From positions 1 to 24,939 of the forward strand of contig DATDMG010000017.1 of the NCBI GenBank assembly GCA_036518955.1: DNA of 24,939 nt, given 5' to 3'. This DNA comes from DATDMG01 sp036518955 (GTDB lineage: Bacteria > Actinomycetota > Actinomycetes > Actinomycetales > Kineosporiaceae). The translations under genes were made by a program, and so were the position numbers. Positions within the stretch are counted from its first letter, which is position 1, and every line of letters begins with the position of its first letter. The notes below the pieces were generated by a model. The model saw nothing but the letters and a program-made list of their open reading frames with translations. It ran no database searches and was not told the origin of the DNA. This document shows, one piece after another, positions 9,601 through 17,854 of the stretch.

Positions 9601-9995
9601 AGCACCAGGTGACCCTGGATCGCGGGGTGCGGCTCATCGTCGCGCTGGAGGCCGTCGGCGACGCCGACGAGCGCGGGCTGCGCACGGTGATGTGCACCCT
9701 CAACGGGCAACTGCGCCCGATCCGGGTGCGCGACCGGTCGGTCCAGGTGGCGGTCCGGACGGCGGAGAAGGCCGACCCGGCCCGGCCCGGTCACGTCGCG
9801 GCGCCGTTCGCCGGCGTGGTGTCCCTGACGGTCGAGGAGGGTGTCGCGGTCGAGGCCGGGCAGAGCATCGCCACGATCGAGGCGATGAAGATGGAGGCTG
9901 TGGTGACGACACCGGTCGCCGGCACGGTGCGGCGGCTGGCGATCGGCGCCGTCCAACAGGTGGAGGGCGGCGACCTGATCTGCGTCGTGGAGTGA
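6606..9995 (+). CDS. pyc: Pyruvate carboxylase
   Basis: A 1129-residue, single-chain biotin enzyme that makes oxaloacetate from pyruvate, bicarbonate and ATP (anaplerosis). Domains in order: biotin carboxylase (about 1-450) starting with ILVANRGEIAVRAF, with the glycine-rich ATP loop K158-AVAGGGGRGMR and active-site E292-x-N294-x-R296; the carboxyltransferase domain (about 525-800), with DTTFRDAHQSLLATR from D533, K708 in AIKDMAG (the position of the carbamylated lysine) and metal-binding H737-T-H739; the allosteric/PT linker; and the biotin carrier domain, with K1095 in EAMKME. Everything needed for activity is present. The start is GTG 6606 after GGGAGG (6596-6601); an upstream in-frame GTG (6594) lies before this RBS. 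It is convergent with the VWA gene, with only 17 nt between the stops. Confidence 0.98.
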   Translation: MFAKILVANRGEIAVRAFRAAYELGARTVAVFPYEDRNAVHRIKADEAYLIGERGHPVHAYLDVEEIIRVARESGADAVYPGYGFLSENPALAQACTDAGITFVGPPAPVLTLAGNKVRAVAAARRAGVPVLRSSAPSADVDELVAAAAEIGFPVFAKAVAGGGGRGMRRVDTPAQLPDALATAMREAEGAFGDSTMFLEQAVLRPRHLEVQVLADVTGETVHLFERDCSVQRRHQKVVEIAPAPALDPAIRETLCRDAVAFAREVGYVNAGTVEFLLDTAGENADRHVFIEMNPRIQVEHTVTEEVTDVDLVQSQFRIAAGETLADLGLSQGRITLHGAALQCRITTEDPANGFRPDTGTINTYRSPGGAGIRLDGGTAHAGASISPHFDSMLVKLVCRGADFPTAVRRARRALAEFRVRGVSTNIPFLQAVLAEPDFVAGAVPTSFIDERPHLLTARPSSDRGTKLLTWLADVTVNRPHGAAPITLDPATKLPHLDLDAPAAPGWRQTLLERGPAGFAAALRAAPVPGITDTTFRDAHQSLLATRLRTKDLVAAAGHVARLTPQLLSVECWGGATYDVALRFLGEDPWERLAALREAMPNLCLQMLLRGRNTVGYTPYPTEVTDAFVHEAAQTGIDIFRIFDALNDVEQMRPAIAAVRETGTSVAEVALCYTADLLDPGESLYTLDYYLRLADQIVEAGAHVIAIKDMAGLLRPIAARRLVTALRKRFDLPVHLHTHDTAGGQLATLLAAIEAGVDAVDAASASMAGTTSQPPLSALVAALAHTDHDSGLDLRSVMDLEPYWELVRRVYRPFESGLPAPTGRVYDHEIPGGQLSNLRQQAIALGLGEKFEQIEAMYAAADRILGRLVKVTPSSKVVGDLALHLVAVGADPAEFAANPQTFDIPDSVIGFLGGELGDPPGGWPEPFRSRALAGRALPRRQVELSEADRKALVGDRRATLNRLLFPGPTREFTAVRDTYGDVSVLDTVDYLYGLRPDTEHQVTLDRGVRLIVALEAVGDADERGLRTVMCTLNGQLRPIRVRDRSVQVAVRTAEKADPARPGHVAAPFAGVVSLTVEEGVAVEAGQSIATIEAMKMEAVVTTPVAGTVRRLAIGAVQQVEGGDLICVVE

Positions 9996-10012
9996 GCGGT
10001 CGGGGGGCTGGG

Positions 10013-11758
10013 CTACGCCCGGCGCGAGATCGCGTCGTACAGGGCCAGCTGCAGCTCCTGGCCGGTGAGCGCTTGGTAGGCGGTGGCACCGGTGGCGTCG
10101 GACATCGCCTGCAGGGCCGCGAGGTCGATCCCGGGGCCCAGCCCGACGCAGACCAGGCGGACCGGCCGGTCCGGGTTCGCCCTCGTCTCCTGCCTCAGGG
10201 TCGCCAGGAGCTGCGGCAGGCTGATCTCCGGGTCGTTCTCGTTGGTGCCGTCGGTGAACAGGACGACGGCGTTCGACGCGCGTGGGTCGTAGCTCGCCCG
10301 TACCGCCCGGACGGCCGCGAGGGCGGTGACGTACAGCCCGGTGCCGCCCCCGGTCAGCCGGCGGTCCATCGCCTGCAGTTCGCCGGCGACGACCTCGCGA
10401 TGGGTCACCCCGGCCTCGTTCGATCCGAGTGGTGCCATCGGCGACAGTTCCCGGTAGGGCTTGTTGCCGTTCATGTTCAGCGCGAAGGCCCACAGGCCCA
10501 CCGACGACGCGCCGGGCAGCATCTGGCCCACCGACGACGCGGCGCGGCTGGCCACCTCGAGCCGGGTCAGGCCGGTGCCGGGAATGATGGTCCTCATGGA
10601 CAGGGAGACGTCCATCGCGACCAGGAGCCGGCTGGGGACGGCGAGCGCCGCGAACCGGGTCTGGAACCGGGCCAGGTCGGCGATGGACGGCGGTGTCAGG
10701 GGGTTGACCACGCCGGGCAGCCCGCGCTGGCTCGAGGGCGGCGTCCCGCCCCTGGTGTCGCGGAGCCCGAGCGCGTGCGCGGCCGTCTGCGCCTGCTGGG
10801 ACGTGAGCGCGGCGACGACGAGGTCGGTGCCGACCCGGTGCGGCGCGTCCTGCAGCGCCTCGGCGAGGCGGACGATCGGGAAGTCCAGGAACGGAGACCC
10901 TTCCCTCGGGTACAGCGGCGCGAGGACCTCACGCATGCTGTCCCGGTTGATGGCCACCATCTCCGCCTCGGTCGTCACCACGAAGGGTGCTTCGGCGTCC
11001 GACCGCCCCGGGGGGCTGTTGACGATCGCGGACAGCGCGTCGGCGTCGGAGGCGTAGTCCGTCTGGCGGGAGGCCAGGGCCGTGGCGGCGACGATCCGGT
11101 CGGCGGAGGCGCCCTTGCCCGCGACCTGCCACAGCGCGAGCATCGCGAGCTCGGCCCGGGCGCTCCCGGTGACGTCGGGGATCGACAGCGGGCGCGCCCT
11201 CTGGAAGAGGTCGGTCCAGCCCGGGGACGTGCTCGCCCAGGTCTGCGCCTTGATCGCGCTCCCGCTCGACACCATGATCACAGGGGTGGTGCCGAGCGAG
11301 CCGATGGCACGTTGCTTCCACCGGGTGACCTGCGGCAGCCACAGCGAGGAGTCGGCGACCCACACCTGAGGGGCGCGCGTCGGTGGAAGCACGAGGCTGC
11401 TCGCGACGGTGTCGGAGGGATTCTGCTCGCGGACCCGCACCGACAGGCAGCTGCCGTCGTCGAGGCGGTTGCCCTGCAGGCCGGCGGTCAGCGACTGGAT
11501 CGCCGGCAGCACCTGGGGGGCCGACACCACCTCGACGACCGTCGTCCGCTCGCACGTCGTCGGCGGGAACCACGGCAGGTTGCTGCGGACGCCGGTCAGC
11601 ACCCCGGGAAGGACGAAGGGCATGCAGAACCCGAGAACCAGGAGGCCGGCGACGCCTGCGGCCGAGGCGCCGACCAGCCGCCGGCGGCGGCCCGTGGGTG
11701 TCGAGGGAGAGCCCGGAGCGGGGCACGGCTCCGCGTGGGTATCCGAGATTCTGGCCAC
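10013..11758 (-). CDS. Membrane-anchored substrate-binding/VWA-domain protein
   Basis: A 581-residue protein. After a cytoplasmic Arg-rich stretch there is one hydrophobic helix (about 28-52), so most of the chain is extracytoplasmic. Residues about 65-350 look like a periplasmic solute-binding fold (VVEVVSAPQVLPAIQSL, the GTTPVIMVSSG segment and RLAEALQDAP). A von Willebrand factor A domain occupies about 378-575, with an intact MIDAS: DVSLSM at 383-388, a GGGTGLY loop and D503 in LFTDGTNEND. The combination is known in actinobacteria, but its role is not settled; metal-dependent binding at the cell surface is the reasonable inference. The start is GTG 11758 with GGGAGG about 10 nt upstream. 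It is convergent with pyc and divergent from the helicase. Confidence 0.85.
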   Translation of the reverse strand: MARISDTHAEPCPAPGSPSTPTGRRRRLVGASAAGVAGLLVLGFCMPFVLPGVLTGVRSNLPWFPPTTCERTTVVEVVSAPQVLPAIQSLTAGLQGNRLDDGSCLSVRVREQNPSDTVASSLVLPPTRAPQVWVADSSLWLPQVTRWKQRAIGSLGTTPVIMVSSGSAIKAQTWASTSPGWTDLFQRARPLSIPDVTGSARAELAMLALWQVAGKGASADRIVAATALASRQTDYASDADALSAIVNSPPGRSDAEAPFVVTTEAEMVAINRDSMREVLAPLYPREGSPFLDFPIVRLAEALQDAPHRVGTDLVVAALTSQQAQTAAHALGLRDTRGGTPPSSQRGLPGVVNPLTPPSIADLARFQTRFAALAVPSRLLVAMDVSLSMRTIIPGTGLTRLEVASRAASSVGQMLPGASSVGLWAFALNMNGNKPYRELSPMAPLGSNEAGVTHREVVAGELQAMDRRLTGGGTGLYVTALAAVRAVRASYDPRASNAVVLFTDGTNENDPEISLPQLLATLRQETRANPDRPVRLVCVGLGPGIDLAALQAMSDATGATAYQALTGQELQLALYDAISRRA

Positions 11759-11971
11759 CGGCTCTAGATCCTCCCGCCTTGACGCTACGCTGTGTAACGT
11801 CCGGTCCGCCTCGCCAGGACCAGGTTAACCACACGTCTCGTTCGACTGCTGCAAGCTTTCAGTCAACGTTACTCTCTGGAATGGACGATGACGATGCGTA
11901 GGGCTGAGGGCGGGTCTCTGGCCGTCCCCGCGATGGCCGCCGACGTCGTCCGTGGCCGGAGCGGCTGCCCC

Positions 11972-11977
11972 TAGGCT
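11972..11977 (+). promoter_or_regulatory. -10 hexamer TAGGCT, leaderless start for the helicase
   Basis: TAGGCT ends 6 nt before GTG 11984, and no Shine-Dalgarno sequence precedes that GTG. The divergent 225-bp region (11759-11983) also holds a less GC-rich patch around 11822-11882, with gtaacgt (about 11794) and acgttac (about 11866) as a spaced inverted pair. Those may belong to the control of either gene. Confidence 0.5.
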
Positions 11978-11983
11978 GGGGCG

Positions 11984-13990
<2,007 letters not shown>

Positions 13991-14019
13991 CCTGCCCGCC
14001 CGACCGGCGGCGGACGTGG

Positions 14020-14025
14020 CAGGGT
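14020..14025 (+). promoter_or_regulatory. -10-like CAGGGT, possible leaderless start
   Basis: CAGGGT ends 6 nt before GTG 14032. It lacks the first T of a canonical hexamer, and the gene could equally be read from the helicase transcript, 41 nt upstream. Confidence 0.3.
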
Positions 14026-14031
14026 AGGCCC

Positions 14032-14394
14032 GTGTACGCAGTGATCCTCTGGACGGTGGTCGGGGCCGCCGGGTTGCTCGCGCTCACCGGTCTGGCGCTG
14101 TCCCTGCTCGACCGGACGGCGGACCGCCTGCTGCTGGGGCTGGCGGCGGCGGCCGAGGTGGTGACCGTCGTCCAGTCGGTCGTCGCGGGCGTGGAACTGG
14201 CCGTCGGGCACCCGGTCCGGTCGCTCGGTACGGTGGTCGGCTACCTCGTCGGGATCGTCGCGGTCCTGCCGATCGCGGTGGCGTGGGCGTGGGCGGATCG
14301 CACCCGGTGGAGCGGTTCGGTCGTCGCCGTCGGCGGGCTGACCGTGGCGGTGATGACCGCGCGGCTGGTCATGATGTGGCAGGGGAGTGCCTGA
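14032..14394 (+). CDS. Small integral membrane protein, four helices, function unknown
   Basis: A 120-residue protein that is almost entirely hydrophobic, with four predicted membrane helices (about 3-25, 34-54, 64-88, 94-115) and short charged turns (LLDRTADR, ADRTRW). There is no signal cleavage site or catalytic motif. I do not recognise a named family. It sits between the helicase and a second four-helix protein whose ATG begins 1 nt after this stop, so the two small proteins are very probably cotranscribed and may form a complex. Confidence 0.75.
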   Translation: MYAVILWTVVGAAGLLALTGLALSLLDRTADRLLLGLAAAAEVVTVVQSVVAGVELAVGHPVRSLGTVVGYLVGIVAVLPIAVAWAWADRTRWSGSVVAVGGLTVAVMTARLVMMWQGSA

Positions 14395-14395
14395 G

Positions 14396-14833
14396 ATGGG
14401 CGACGAGCCGGCCGCGGCGCACCCCGCCGCCACCGGAGCGTTGCCCACGGCGTCCGGGCCCGGGCGGGTGCTGGTCGCCGTCTACGGCGTGTTCGCGCTG
14501 GCCGCCACCGCCCGGGCCGGCGTCCAGCTCGCCACCCGGTTCCATCAGGCGCCGCTGGCGTACGCGTTGTCCGCGGTGTCCGGCGTGGTCTACCTGGTGG
14601 CGACCCTGGCGCTCGCCGGGCGCGGGCGCAGCGCGCGGTGGTTGGCCTGGATCACGGTGACGACGGAGCTCGCCGGCGTCCTCGTGGTGGGGACGTTCAG
14701 CGTGCTGGCCCCGCAGGACTTCCCGCGGGCCACGGTGTGGTCCGCCTACGGGATCGGCTACGGATTCGTCCCGCTGGTGCTGCCGTTCATCGGCTTGTGG
14801 TGGCTCCGGCGGACCGGCCGAGGGCGCTCCTGA
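14396..14833 (+). CDS. Small integral membrane protein, four helices, conserved actinobacterial type
   Basis: A 145-residue protein with an Ala/Pro-rich cytoplasmic N-terminus (1-22) and four membrane helices. Its pattern (VYGVFALAATARAGVQL, LSAVSGVVYLVATLAL, a helix with TTELAGVLVVGTFS, then a TVWSAYGIGYGFVPLVLP block) I recall from uncharacterised actinobacterial membrane proteins. The start is ATG 14396, because AGGGGAG (14381-14387) lies 8 nt upstream inside the end of the preceding gene; an in-frame GTG at 14387 overlaps that RBS. The arrangement implies translational coupling with the 14032 gene. Function is unknown. Confidence 0.8.
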   Translation: MGDEPAAAHPAATGALPTASGPGRVLVAVYGVFALAATARAGVQLATRFHQAPLAYALSAVSGVVYLVATLALAGRGRSARWLAWITVTTELAGVLVVGTFSVLAPQDFPRATVWSAYGIGYGFVPLVLPFIGLWWLRRTGRGRS

Positions 14834-14874
14834 CGCCACCGAAACGCCACGATGGGACGCGTGCGTGCCGTGCC

Positions 14875-14911
14875 GGCCCGTGAGGACCATTGGCCGGAGA
14901 AGTCCCGGTAG
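14875..14911 (+). repeat. Left terminal inverted repeat of the miniature element
   Basis: 37 nt starting ggcccgtgaggaccat and ending gtcccggtag. It matches the reverse complement of 15256-15292 at 33 of 37 positions; the outer 16 and inner 10 positions are identical. Confidence 0.9.
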
Positions 14912-15182
14912 CGGCCCCGCCGGCCTTGAGGCTGACGATCAGTTCGTAGCGGCTGGCGTGGCCTGGGTGGCTGCTTCGGCTGTGGGTAGAGCGCGTGCAG
15001 TGGGGATCTCGGTTGCATATTCCGGTCGCACCCGCCCTTTACGCCAACGCGGTGCCGAAGGGTGGCCGATGTCGTTGCGCCGAGATGTGGGGCGCGACTC
15101 GCGTGTCAGCCGGTGCCGTGCGGGGGGTGTCACATGTCGTCGTTGTGGGCGACCACTGTGTAGCCGCCGATCTCCAGACCAG

Positions 15183-15227
15183 CCCGTAGGCAGCCACCTG
15201 CTCGGACGACAAGAACCCCGACGGCAC
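15183..15227 (-). pseudogene. Fragment of Tn3-family transposase N-terminus
   Basis: On the minus strand, GTG 15227 opens a frame reading MPSGFLSSEQVAAYG. This closely matches the start of Tn3-family TnpA proteins, which commonly begin with MPV-x-FL-x-x-EQ-x-x-x-YG. Similarity stops after these 15 codons and the frame continues with unrelated sequence, so a large internal deletion has removed the rest. Its place 28 bp inside the right inverted repeat fits a transposase gene starting close to that end. The assignment is from memory of the family and not from a search. Confidence 0.65.
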
Positions 15228-15255
15228 AAACGATCAACCTACGCGGCGGCCGAGC

Positions 15256-15292
15256 CTACCGGGACATTTCCCGCCGATGGTCCTCACGGGCC
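15256..15292 (-). repeat. Right terminal inverted repeat of the miniature element
   Basis: The reverse complement starts ggcccgtgaggaccat and ends gtcccggtag, pairing with 14875-14911 apart from four mismatches. It is followed directly by the second GTGCC. Confidence 0.9.
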
Positions 15293-15364
15293 GTGCCGCC
15301 CTCGTCAACTCCCGCCCTGGCGTGCTCCCGGCCGCGCCGTCGGCCGGCTGTCGGTGGTGCCCCG

Positions 15365-15370
15365 TACGGT
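15365..15370 (+). promoter_or_regulatory. -10 hexamer TACGGT, leaderless start
   Basis: TACGGT ends 7 nt before ATG 15378, and no Shine-Dalgarno sequence is present. It lies 68 nt beyond the right target duplication of the miniature element, so the element inserted just upstream of this promoter without removing the core. Confidence 0.5.
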
Positions 15371-15377
15371 GCCGGGC

Positions 15378-16331
15378 ATGGGCATCACACCGGGCACCCC
15401 GGCCCTTGACGCCGTGGCCGACTACCTCCGTCACCTGGAGGCGAGCGGAGGGTCACGCGCGCTGCTGCGACAGCGGCGCTGGGCGCTGCGTGAAGCGGTG
15501 CTGTTCGCCGCCGCGCTGACCCGGCACGAGCTGAGCCCGGGCGAGGAGCTCCGCGCCGAGGAGCGGGCGGCGCTCGAACCGGCCACCGCCGAGGTACGGC
15601 TGCGCGACCTGACCGGTCAGGGCTTCGCCGAGACGTGGCTCGCGCTCGCCGATCCGGTGCTCCGGGGCGTGCCCACCCCGGTTCCCGCCACGCAGCGGGC
15701 CCGGATCACTTCGCTGCGGGGCCTCGCCCGCTTCGCCGGCATCGACGCCCCGGATCACCGCAGCGGCAGGCCACCGCTGCGGGAGGTGCTCACCACCTCG
15801 CAGATCAGGGCCGCGTTGACGGCGCTGAGCGGGCGGTTGCCGGGCCGCGGGCATCACGACCAGGTGCGCCTGGCGGCGATCCTCGCGGTGATGTCGGTGT
15901 GGCCGGCGCGGTCGGCCGAGCTGGCCGCGCTCCGGTTGGCGGATCTCCAGGACGACGGGAGCCGCGTCGTCCTGGAGATCGGTCCCGATGCCGACCGATG
16001 GCCGGTGATGCCTGGCATCGTGGCCCAGCGCGTCCGGGAGTGGCTCGCCGTCCGGGCTGACCTCGTCGCCTCCCTGCAGGGCGGCCCGGTCTACGCGCTC
16101 TGGACGTCGATCCGCAGTAACAGCAGGCCGAGTGAGCCGCGGGGGAGCGCGCCGCTTCCGGCCGGGCTGCCGCTCCGGCCGCGCGGGCTGCAGCGGGCCT
16201 ACCGGCGATCGGTGGCCGCCGCGAACCTGGTGCACGCCGGGGTACCGGGGTTCCCGCTGCCTGCGTCGCTGGACCTGCTGCGTCGGTCGCTGCAGGCCGG
16301 GGTGCCGGCCGCGACCGGGCCGCGGCGGTGA
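15378..16331 (+). CDS. Degenerate tyrosine-recombinase-like protein
   Basis: A 317-residue protein. Residues about 6-120 look like a helical core-binding (SAM-like) domain, with DAVADYLRHLEASGGS. Residues about 133-310 resemble the catalytic fold of tyrosine recombinases: REVLTTSQIRAAL, then LAAILAVMSVWPARSAELAALRLADL, with R178 at the place of the first catalytic arginine, and RVVLEIGPDADRWPVMP at the beta-hairpin. The second half of the active site is missing: there is no HxxR box and no nucleophilic tyrosine near the C-terminus, where only GFPLPASLDLLRRS is found. It is therefore either an inactive relative, perhaps a DNA-binding protein, or a different family with a similar profile. ATG 15378 is chosen for its leaderless promoter; the frame continues upstream only through the miniature element. 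Confidence 0.6.
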   Translation: MGITPGTPALDAVADYLRHLEASGGSRALLRQRRWALREAVLFAAALTRHELSPGEELRAEERAALEPATAEVRLRDLTGQGFAETWLALADPVLRGVPTPVPATQRARITSLRGLARFAGIDAPDHRSGRPPLREVLTTSQIRAALTALSGRLPGRGHHDQVRLAAILAVMSVWPARSAELAALRLADLQDDGSRVVLEIGPDADRWPVMPGIVAQRVREWLAVRADLVASLQGGPVYALWTSIRSNSRPSEPRGSAPLPAGLPLRPRGLQRAYRRSVAAANLVHAGVPGFPLPASLDLLRRSLQAGVPAATGPRR

Positions 16332-16344
16332 GCAACAGTGGCAT

Positions 16345-16456
16345 CTAGTGATAACAGGCCCGGCATGACCATGGCTCAGGCACAAGATCACCCGACTGTC
16401 AACAGCCACACAACCCTCCCCGGAGACAACCGCACCCACCGCATTCGATCATGGTG
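16345..16456 (+). repeat. Left long inverted repeat of the cassette
   Basis: The first 27 nt are identical to the reverse complement of 18409-18435. Further inside, gatcaccc, cacacaaccc (13 nt later in both copies) and tcgatcatgg (28 or 29 nt after that) are shared, with diverged sequence between. The copy begins 13 nt after the stop of the recombinase-like gene. Confidence 0.75.
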
Positions 16457-16478
16457 AGGGTGTCCCGACACCCTCACC
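16453..16478 (+). terminator. Strong hairpin, 11-bp stem with CCCG loop
   Basis: ggtgagggtgt and acaccctcacc are perfectly complementary around CCCG. A second small hairpin, GGGGC-GAA-GCCCC, is at 16498-16510. There is no T-tract, so these are candidate terminators for the 15378 gene or structural parts of the element end. Confidence 0.45.
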
Positions 16479-16518
16479 GGGGGACCCTCGTCGGGCTGGG
16501 GCGAAGCCCCGCTGGTTC

Positions 16519-16547
16519 TTGTCCGGCGAGAGGATCTCTCTTACGGT
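16519..16547 (+). promoter_or_regulatory. Promoter TTGTCC-N17-TACGGT for the pseudoprotease gene
   Basis: -35 TTGTCC (16519-16524), a 17-nt spacer and -10 TACGGT (16542-16547) predict a start of transcription near 16554. This places ATG 16550 upstream of the transcript and favours ATG 16586 as the protein start. Confidence 0.5.
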
Positions 16548-16585
16548 TCATGCGCGGATCGCCGCACGATGCACTCGGGGGAGTC

Positions 16586-17737
16586 ATGCCAAGAAAGCGC
16601 CTGCGGGCGTGCGGCTGGATCATCGCCGTCGCCAGCGCCACCACGACCGTCGCCTCGACAACGCCTGCGTCCGCGACAGTTCCGCCGTCCGCACGCGCCG
16701 CTCAGAGAATGGTTGCCGTCGTAGGAGCCACCGTCAGCAGCGGAACCGGCGCCGCTGCTGACTCGACGCAATCGGCGGTCAACCGCTACTGGACAGCTGA
16801 CCGGATGCGGAAGGCGACACCCGTCATGTCCCGGAATGCCCGGCCGCGCACCCCAGCTGGGCGGCGTGCCGCCGCGGCCGCGCGCACCCCTCCCGCTCCG
16901 CCTGGAACCGCCACCCGGCGCCGAGTGGCCCCGGCCGAGCCCCTGATCACTTCCCCTTCGCGGAGTTCAGCTCGGCCCGCCGGGGCCGCAGACACGCCCC
17001 CCGTCGTCGCGGCGGTCGGCCAGGTCTTCTTCCACAATCCAGTCGCTACGGCCGACGTCCCTGCCGGAGATCACTTCTGCACGGCCAGTGCGGTGAACAG
17101 CGACTCCAAGGGGCTGGTCATCACCGCTGGGCGCTGCGTGCACGGCGGCGCGGCGGGAGGCTGGTACCAGAACTGGGTCTTCATGCCTGGGTATCGGTAC
17201 GTCGCCGGCCTGGCGAGCAAGCCATCCGGTACGTTCACCGCACGGTGGTTCGGTGCGGATAGCGACTGGGTCGAGAGCAGCAAGCCCAGCGCAGACTTCG
17301 CCATGGTCGAGACCGAGCCGAACGCCCGTGGGCGACTCGTCGATGTCGTGGGCGGCATGGGTCTTTCGTGGGGCGATCCGCTCCCTCAGGCGGTCACGGT
17401 CGTCGGGTATGCCTGGTCCTGCCTGGGGGCCATGTGTTGGCAGGAACAGAGCCAGTGCTCCGGAAGCCCGCAGGACGGCGGGCAATCCATGATGACTCTT
17501 GTCTGCGAATACGAGGCTGATGCCACCGGCAGCCCGTGGGTGACCGCCTTCGACGGGCAACTCGGCTACATCGATGGAGACGTCAGCACGCTCTCCGACG
17601 ATGGGACCGATGCGAGCCCCTACTACGGTGACCCGGTCTACGACCTTTACCGGACCACCCGACCTGACGGAAGTCCTCGGCCCGGCCTGACTCAGGCCGG
17701 GCCCGGCCCTGGGCGCGCCACCGCCATGCCGGCGTGA
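16586..17737 (+). CDS. Secreted trypsin-like (S1 family) protein lacking catalytic His and Ser
   Basis: A 383-residue exported protein. The signal peptide is residues 1-30 (MPRKRLRACGWIIAVASA..., with an A-S-A cleavage site), followed by a Pro/Ala/Arg-rich pro-region to about 140. The rest has a chymotrypsin-like pattern: VFFHNPV; CTASAVNS with C165; the LVITAGRC box ending at C184; NWVFMPGY; a YVAG...GTFTARW stretch; DFAMVE with D237; LVDVVGG; and C-E-Y-E-A-D-A-T-G-S-P-W. In active relatives the boxes read TAAHC and GSSGGPW. Here the histidine is R183 and the serine position is T314, so only the Asp remains and classical proteolysis is unlikely. The start is ATG 16586 after GGGGGAG. It lies inside the 2.09-kb inverted-repeat cassette; its last 20 residues are Pro/Gly-rich and overlap a hairpin, suggesting the original C-terminus was altered. 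Confidence 0.7.
   Translation: MPRKRLRACGWIIAVASATTTVASTTPASATVPPSARAAQRMVAVVGATVSSGTGAAADSTQSAVNRYWTADRMRKATPVMSRNARPRTPAGRRAAAAARTPPAPPGTATRRRVAPAEPLITSPSRSSARPAGAADTPPVVAAVGQVFFHNPVATADVPAGDHFCTASAVNSDSKGLVITAGRCVHGGAAGGWYQNWVFMPGYRYVAGLASKPSGTFTARWFGADSDWVESSKPSADFAMVETEPNARGRLVDVVGGMGLSWGDPLPQAVTVVGYAWSCLGAMCWQEQSQCSGSPQDGGQSMMTLVCEYEADATGSPWVTAFDGQLGYIDGDVSTLSDDGTDASPYYGDPVYDLYRTTRPDGSPRPGLTQAGPGPGRATAMPA
17679..17703 (+). terminator. 10-bp-stem hairpin inside the 3' end of the pseudoprotease gene
   Basis: ggcccggcct and aggccgggcc pair around GACTC. The hairpin ends 32 nt before the stop codon, so it lies within the coding sequence. It looks like a terminator core that an altered reading frame now runs through. 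No T-tract follows. Confidence 0.45.
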
Positions 17738-17778
17738 GATCAACACTGAACGGGATGCGCCGGGTACGACAACCGCCG

Positions 17779-17792
17779 ATAATGCACATTAT
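17779..17792. promoter_or_regulatory. AT-rich palindrome ATAATG-CA-CATTAT, operator-like
   Basis: A 14-nt site with perfect 6-bp arms in the 129-bp gap between the pseudoprotease and GNAT genes, strikingly AT-rich against the GC-rich background. Size and symmetry suit a binding site for a dimeric repressor. No regulator is encoded beside it. Confidence 0.4.
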
Positions 17793-17854
17793 GTCATGTC
17801 GCGCGTGCGGGGCCCGTCCGGTCGGGGCCGCCGCTCCCGGCTCCTGGCTCCCGG

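Larger units (their letters stand above)
14870..15297. mobile_element. 418-bp Tn3-family-like miniature inverted-repeat element with 5-bp target duplication
   Basis: The element proper is 14875-15292, bounded by 37-bp inverted repeats with four mismatches and flanked by the direct repeat GTGCC (14870-14874 and 15293-15297). Repeats of 37-38 bp with a 5-bp duplication are the hallmark of Tn3-family transposition. A fragment resembling a Tn3-family transposase N-terminus lies inside (15183-15227, minus strand), next to the right repeat. No intact gene fits in the remaining interior, so the element must be non-autonomous, like the Tn3-derived miniature elements (TIMEs) described in other bacteria. 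The repeats start GGCCCG, not the classical GGGG. The element occupies most of the 544-bp gap between 14833 and 15378, and nothing else is seen there. Confidence 0.8.

Noticed and set aside
6534..10493. 1319-codon open frame on the minus strand opposite pyruvate carboxylase
   Set aside because: Low-complexity Arg/Gly/Pro-rich translation with no family motifs; long antisense frames are expected opposite GC-rich genes. The plus-strand pyc is unmistakable.
14865..15377. Upstream extension of the recombinase-like gene through the miniature element
   Set aside because: The extension is composed of element sequence, and ATG 15378 has a properly spaced -10.
16511..16550. Possible group II intron domain V near ttacggttc
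   Set aside because: No GAAA tetraloop, no matching 34-nt stem and no reverse transcriptase. The segment is better explained as a promoter.
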